Assembly (NCBI RefSeq): GCF_002776525.5
Contig: NC_045436.1
Coordinates: 9,307,294-9,371,293 of the forward strand
Length of the DNA stretch: 64,000 nucleotides
Origin: Piliocolobus tephrosceles
Lineage: Eukaryota; Chordata; Mammalia; Primates; Cercopithecidae
Direction: 5' to 3'
In this document: in pieces, positions 59,466-64,000 of the stretch
Layout of the letters: each line of letters starts with the position of its first letter
How positions within the stretch are numbered: the first letter of the stretch is position 1
Notes under the pieces: model-generated
Told to the model about the DNA's origin: nothing
Databases searched by the model: none
The model's input: only the letters and a program-made list of their open reading frames with translations
Made by a program: the position numbers and the translations under genes

Positions 59466-60652
59466 AAGAGTTATTTGTGCAAGAACCAGTCATTAGTTAA
59501 CACAACAGACAAGAAGGCCAGATTCTAAAATGTAAATCCAAAACCTTTATTGTGAACTGAGAGGAGTTCAAATTCAGTTTTAATTGCAAAGTTAAAATTC
59601 CTACCTTTTTTGCTTTTAACTCATCTTCATTTGGTCTTAAAACAAGGTTATCAAATTTAAAAAAAGTCTAGCTTACACTGAATAGTATTTTAAAAATATG
59701 CTATAATAATAAAAGTGAAATGACTCTAAGCTATGATTCAATCTATTTCTTTCATTTTAATCTGAAAACTATACATATTTTCCTAACACAGTTTCAGATA
59801 TCAATTTTTGTTTTACAGCTTAGGTATACGTATCATTCATTCTAAGATTGTGAACACTTTAACAATATGAGACTGGAGTGGGGAAGAGAAGAAAATCACT
59901 CAAGATGAAGGGTTAGGAGGGAGGATCTGTGGGAAGTATGGGACAGTACTGGCAGCATGAGGGACGATGTGGCCATTGAGGTCACAGGAATGTAACCCAC
60001 ACCAAAGAATCAATTTCAGATTTATTATCTTGCTGGCTATATGCTGAATCTTTAATTAAAGTCATAATTTTCCAAGTTTAAAGTGACGGCTGAAGATAGT
60101 GTGCCAAATTTGGGTTTGCATTATGGCTCCAAGTCAAAATACTGCTTGTGTTCCCAGTAATAAATGGTCTGCAATAGCTCAGTAGAAACAAGCATGCCAG
60201 AGGCAGAAACTGTGTCTGAAGGGGCTATGAAGACAGGGAACCATCTCAGACCTAAAACACCACTCTTAAGTCTTCTCATGATAAGATCCCTCCTTTTGTT
60301 AACAACTCCATTATTTCCACAGTGTCACTTATTTTCATTACATCTAGTTCTTATGTTTAAGTCAAGTTCTTAATATAGGAATTTGCACTAATTGCCTCAT
60401 GATCTCCCAGTTTCAGAAGAGCATTATAGTAAGTATATTTCCTCATAATATTTTCTCCTAATATATTTACTGTATAGTCAAGAGAAAAAAAACATAAAAT
60501 GGGCATAGAATACACTTAAAATACAAAAATATACATTCTGAAAGGTTATCATTTCATTGCTTAAAAAATTAGTTTTAAACCTTCCCTTTTCATGTGTAAT
60601 TTTCTTATATAATAGCTTATTTCCTGCTACCTAAATTCTATTCCCATAATCC
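59466..60652. other. AT-rich DNA between the two duplicated blocks
   Basis: No exon or named repeat. It may be part of a larger duplicated unit that has diverged beyond recognition by eye. Confidence 0.35.
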
Positions 60653-60775
60653 TCAAATCTGCACAAATGCATTTATCCACATGTTTAACTCTTATTTCCT
60701 TTTGCCTTAATGAAAACAACACTGCTGTCGCATGGAAAGAACTAGGAAATTGGAAGGTGAGAGAAAAAAGTAATC
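60653..60775 (+). repeat. Diverged duplicated block, copy 2
   Basis: Contains CTGCACAAATGCATTTATCC, TCTTATTTCCTTTTGCCTTA, ACTGCTGTCGCATGGAAAG and AACTAGGAAATTGGAAGG, matching 59343-59465 in order and orientation about 1310 bases downstream. Confidence 0.7.
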
Positions 60776-60810
60776 AGGAGTACTTCAAAAAGTACTTCAT
60801 CCAAGAGTGG

Positions 60811-60878
60811 CAGTACACCCAAAACATCTGGAATAAGGCAGTCTCAGTACACCCAAAACATCTGGAATAAGGCAGTCT
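60811..60878 (+). repeat. 34-bp perfect tandem duplication
   Basis: 60811-60844 and 60845-60878 are identical (start CAGTACACCC, end AAGGCAGTCT). The second copy runs into the head of a MIR. No mismatch means that it is recent. Confidence 0.97.
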
Positions 60879-61055
60879 GGGTTTGAGTCCAGCTCACATA
60901 TTTTTGTGATCTTGAGCAAAGTAATTTAATCTTTCTCAGCCTCCGTTTTGCCATATGTAAATTGAGTATACCAACATTACCTGCATCATAAGTGGCTTCT
61001 AATTATTCACTTTAAAAAATTAGCAGCACCTGGTACGTACACTGGTTAAAATTAT
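60872..61055 (+). repeat. MIR SINE fossil, sense
   Basis: GCAGTCTGGGTTTGAGTCCA, TGTGATCTTGAGCAAAGTAA, TTTAATCTTTCTCAGCCTCC, GTTTTGCCATATGTAAATTG, then AGCAGCACCTGGTACGTA: the normal MIR order. The tandem duplication copies part of its head and flank. Confidence 0.85.
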
Positions 61056-61479
61056 TATAACATTTTTCCTCTATCAAAAGCATTAATAATACTATATCAT
61101 CACTTAAATATTCCTCTCGGCTTACCAGTGAAGAGTTAGGTATTCTGCACTGTGTTCATACAATTAATAAAATATCTTCACCCTTTTCACAGTGAAATAT
61201 ATGTTCAAGAATTAAGAATCTTTCATTGAAAGGTACCACAGAGAAATGTTTCACAGTGAAATAACCTAGTTGAAATGTACCTTTCTTTATGTTAGAACCC
61301 ATCTGAGCTTGGAGGGACGTGCCTGTGGAGAGATCAACATATTAGGTCAAAATTGAAAGTAAAGTTTATTTGTACTTCCACCTTACTTTCCTCTTTGCAG
61401 ATTCATTATGCCAACCCTTTTCATGTCCCATTACAAAGACCTCTTGGGGCCAATCAGCACTGAACTGCAAGTCAGATGA

Positions 61480-61600
61480 TCTGACTTCTAGAGCAAGGTC
61501 TGACTTACTCTTGTAAACTTGGGTCATTCGTTCAACCTTTCTCAATTTCCTCATTTACAAAATTAAGAAGTGGGGCAGGTAATATTGAGGTTCTTTTCAG
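61480..61600 (+). repeat. MIR SINE fragment, sense
   Basis: GACTTCTAGAGCAAGGTCTG, AACTTGGGTCATTCGTTCAA, CCTTTCTCAATTTCCTCATT, TACAAAATTAAGAAGTGGGG matches the MIR core with more divergence. Confidence 0.65.
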
Positions 61601-62270
61601 CTCTAATAGGCTATAATTCTGCTCCATTAATGGATGCTTGATTTCTTTGAACAGCTTCACATTTTATGTAAAATTTCCATTTTGATGAAGGAATAAAAGT
61701 ATAACAGGTTGAAGACTCTCGATTCAGTTTTATCATGAGCTCTTGACAGACGCCATATTTCTTATTCATTTTAATTATTAAACCAAGTCCGGTTTAAAGA
61801 TTGAGCCTCAACTTTAGTGTAAATTCCATCCCCTCACTTATGGTTACTACTAGACTATTGACCTAAGGCTTAGGGGACCTCAGGTTGGAGATGGGACAGT
61901 GGTCTGTCTGCTCCGTGACTTCGCCATTCATCTTTGTATTTGGAGTGATAAAGAAGAAGGTATCTTTGGTCTAGATTTATGATAACTGCCCTCTTGTTTA
62001 ATCTAAAGCCCAGATCACACAGTGTTAGGGAATGACAAAGGAAATGGGGGAGTGAGAGGGAGGGAAGGTATCTTCGGATATCATTGATAGAACGGGAGGT
62101 CTTACTGTAACTTGGTCTGTTTCTATCTATTACTGGTTGCCATCTTCAAACATGACATCTTCAAAGGGCAAGACCTTGCAACACTGACAATAAAACTTTT
62201 CCAATAAGTTAAATCTCAAAGAAGTGTGAAATCATAATACCTATGAATTAGGAAACCCCTAAAAATTCTG
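61601..62270. other. Unassigned DNA
   Basis: No gene or repeat that I can name. Confidence 0.3.
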
Positions 62271-62332
62271 TAATTGTTATAACAATTCTATAACAATTAT
62301 TCTCTTATTGAATAAACAGTTCAATAAGAGAA
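62271..62332. repeat. Two adjacent perfect inverted repeats
   Basis: Arms 62271-62281 and 62289-62299 (11 bp, 7-base loop) are followed at once by arms 62300-62312 and 62320-62332 (13 bp, 7-base loop). Both are perfect and AT-rich, forming a side-by-side pair of hairpins. Confidence 0.9.
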
Positions 62333-63249
62333 ATCTGTAACATTGATTTCTTTCTGTAACAAGTTTGATTCAGTGCTGAAAAGTCCTGACCAACTGAGCA
62401 AAAAGAGAAAGGTTTTATTTGCAATTGAGCACCTATACAATGCCTTCTTTTAAAATATTTTGAATAAAAATTTTGTATGTCTCCTTTCTTTGAAGAATTA
62501 ATTACAATTTTTCATTTTCGAAGAACACTAATTTGATGAACAATAGAAGATGGGACAGCACAGTGATGGTGAAAAGGGAATTTTAACTACTCCTAAAAGA
62601 CAAATAAACATTGTCCCAGTAGACCTGGGGTTTTAAAATAATGTAATCATTGTGTCTGAATTTTTATTTTTTAAAAGACTGCTTGTTTCCTCTGTGAGAT
62701 AATCTATTTTGAGTATTGTTTTCAAAAAAGCTTTTAAAAGAAGTTTTAAAGATTTCATTTTAATCTGGCCCAGAACAGCAAGATTTTCATGTTTAACACA
62801 CAATATGTAGAACTCAGTAATGAACAAATGACAGTATTGTTCCTGAGAAGTTCTACATTTTATTTTTTTAGTCTTATGAAATGTCATAGAGATCATCAGG
62901 CTTTGATAGTTGAAATATATCATAGTTACCTTTTTGTTTTCCTAAACCTTATTTAAAGACAAATTAATGAGTGCCAGTTATAGTTACCCACTGATTCTGC
63001 TTAGCTGTGCTGTTCATGGAGTTAAATGGTAGTGAAACATAAACAGCATATTTGGTGGTTTCTGTGGCCAAGGCCATCAGTACCCAAGGTGGCCATGAGG
63101 TGTCAGGGGCTGTGGAAGGGAGTGATGAGGCTGAAGCACAGACATTTATTGGCATCGGCCCTCTCTTCCTTTCCTTATTTGTCATCCTCCCACAGGCAGA
63201 TCATTACCAAAGGTCTTATCCTATTTTTCCACGCAATAATATTGTCTTA
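62333..63249. other. AT-rich to balanced DNA, no gene called
   Basis: The 63020-63240 part is less AT-rich and has overlapping frames in two phases (63026-63250, 63052-63354), which argues against either being coding. Confidence 0.35.
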
Positions 63250-63935
63250 GTCTGTTTGGTCTACCATAGACTGGGTAGTTTACAAGGAACGGAAATCTAT
63301 TTCTCAGGCTACTGGAGGCTGGGAAGTCCAAGATCAAGGCACTGGCCGATCTGATGTCTGAGAAGAGCTAGATTTCCACTTCATAGATGGAACCGTCTCA
63401 CTGTGTTCTCACATGGTGGATGGAGCAAGCTAGCTCTCTGAAATACCTTTTATAAGGGAACTAGCCTAGGTGCAGTGGCTCATGTCTGTAATCCCAGCAC
63501 TTTGGGAGGTCAAGGTGGGCAGATCACTTGAGATTAGGAGTTCAGGACCAGCCAGGCTAACATGGCAAAAACCTGTCTCTACTAAAAATACAAAAAAGTA
63601 AAAAAACTAAAAAAAAAAAATAGCTGAGTGTGATGGCAGTGCCTGTAATCCCAGCTACTTGGGAGGTTGAGGCAGGAGAATCGCTTGAACCCAGGAGGTG
63701 AAGGTTGCAGTGAGTTGAGATTGTGCCACTGCACTCCTCTGGGCATCAGAGCGAGATACTGTCTCAAATAAATAAATAAATAAATAAAGGAAGGGAACTA
63801 ATTCCAATCATAAAGGCACCACCCTCATGATCTAATCACCTCCTAAGGCCCTGCATCCTAACGCTATCACCTTGGTGTATGGGATTTTAACATATCCATC
63901 TTGTGTGGGGAGAGGACACAAAAAATTGATAGCAA
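63250..63935. repeat. Old interspersed repeat split by an Alu
   Basis: CTTAGTCTGTTTGGTCTACC, AGACTGGGTAGTTTACAAGG, GGAGGCTGGGAAGTCCAAGA before the Alu, and ATAAAGGCACCACCCTCATG, ATCTAATCACCTCCTAAGGC, GTGTGGGGAGAGGACACA after it, are the known halves of one common repeat. I recognise the sequence but do not assign the family. Confidence 0.7.
63464..63790 (+). mobile_element. Alu SINE with target-site duplication and (AAAT)n tail
   Basis: Starts GCCTAGGTGCAGTGGCTCAT, has both arms, and ends in AAATAAATAAATAAATAAA. AAGGGAACTA flanks it at 63454-63463 and 63791-63800. It interrupts the older repeat at 63250-63935. Confidence 0.95.
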
Positions 63936-64000
63936 ATATATAAATTCCAAAGTCTTCTCATTTAAGTTCTACATGTGGAAAAATTATAAAAACCGTAGAG

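Overview
This is primate genomic DNA, almost certainly from an Old World monkey. The window holds sixteen Alu copies, a primate L1, MIR and L2 fossils, MaLR LTRs and long AT-rich stretches without genes. The youngest Alu (about 24195-24495) carries the CTCGCCC / TAGTTTTTTG / TTGAGCCACC variants that I know from Old World monkey AluY (AluYR-type) copies rather than human ones. Two runs of N (100 at 24085, 10 at 25062) show a draft assembly. Nothing looks bacterial or viral, and I saw no rRNA, tRNA or small-RNA gene and no CRISPR array.

Layout. 1-3585: the 5' part of a primate L1 on the minus strand (5'UTR, ORF1, start of ORF2), broken by stops and frameshifts and running off the left edge. 4935-5106: a candidate last coding exon on the plus strand with a PG-repeat-like motif. 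5.2-12.3 kb: gene-free DNA with an antisense L2, a (GT)n tract and a MIR. 12.4-15.1 kb: an MLT1-type LTR and three Alus. 15.1-24 kb: mostly unique AT-rich DNA, a Tigger-like fossil, one Alu, two LTR-like copies of one family (18.5 and 22.9 kb), and a small GC-richer patch near 22 kb with TATA, ETS and CTCF-like motifs. 24-25.5 kb: a young AluY beside a misjoined gap, then a large (CCTT)n tract attached to an AluJ. 27.7-34.3 kb: five Alus, a MER5A split by an L1 3' end, a second MER5A and an old L1 3' end. 34.3-50.5 kb: MIR and L2 fossils, a tandem Alu pair, a single Alu and a MaLR LTR. 50535-50692: a second candidate exon on the plus strand, flanked by a clean acceptor and a GTAAGT donor. 53-64 kb: local rearrangements (a 22-bp perfect hairpin in L2 sequence, a 36-bp copied segment, a 34-bp tandem duplication, a diverged duplicated block), two Alus and more MIRs.

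Genes. Only the two short segments at 4935-5106 and 50535-50692 look like protein-coding exons; I could not name either with confidence. The first ends in a stop codon, so if both are real they probably belong to different genes or to different transcripts. Everything else is intronic or intergenic. I did not find a convincing new biological system. The most useful observations are the two exon candidates, a probable assembly error at the 100-N gap, and several template-switch-like duplications whose exact identity suggests that they are recent.
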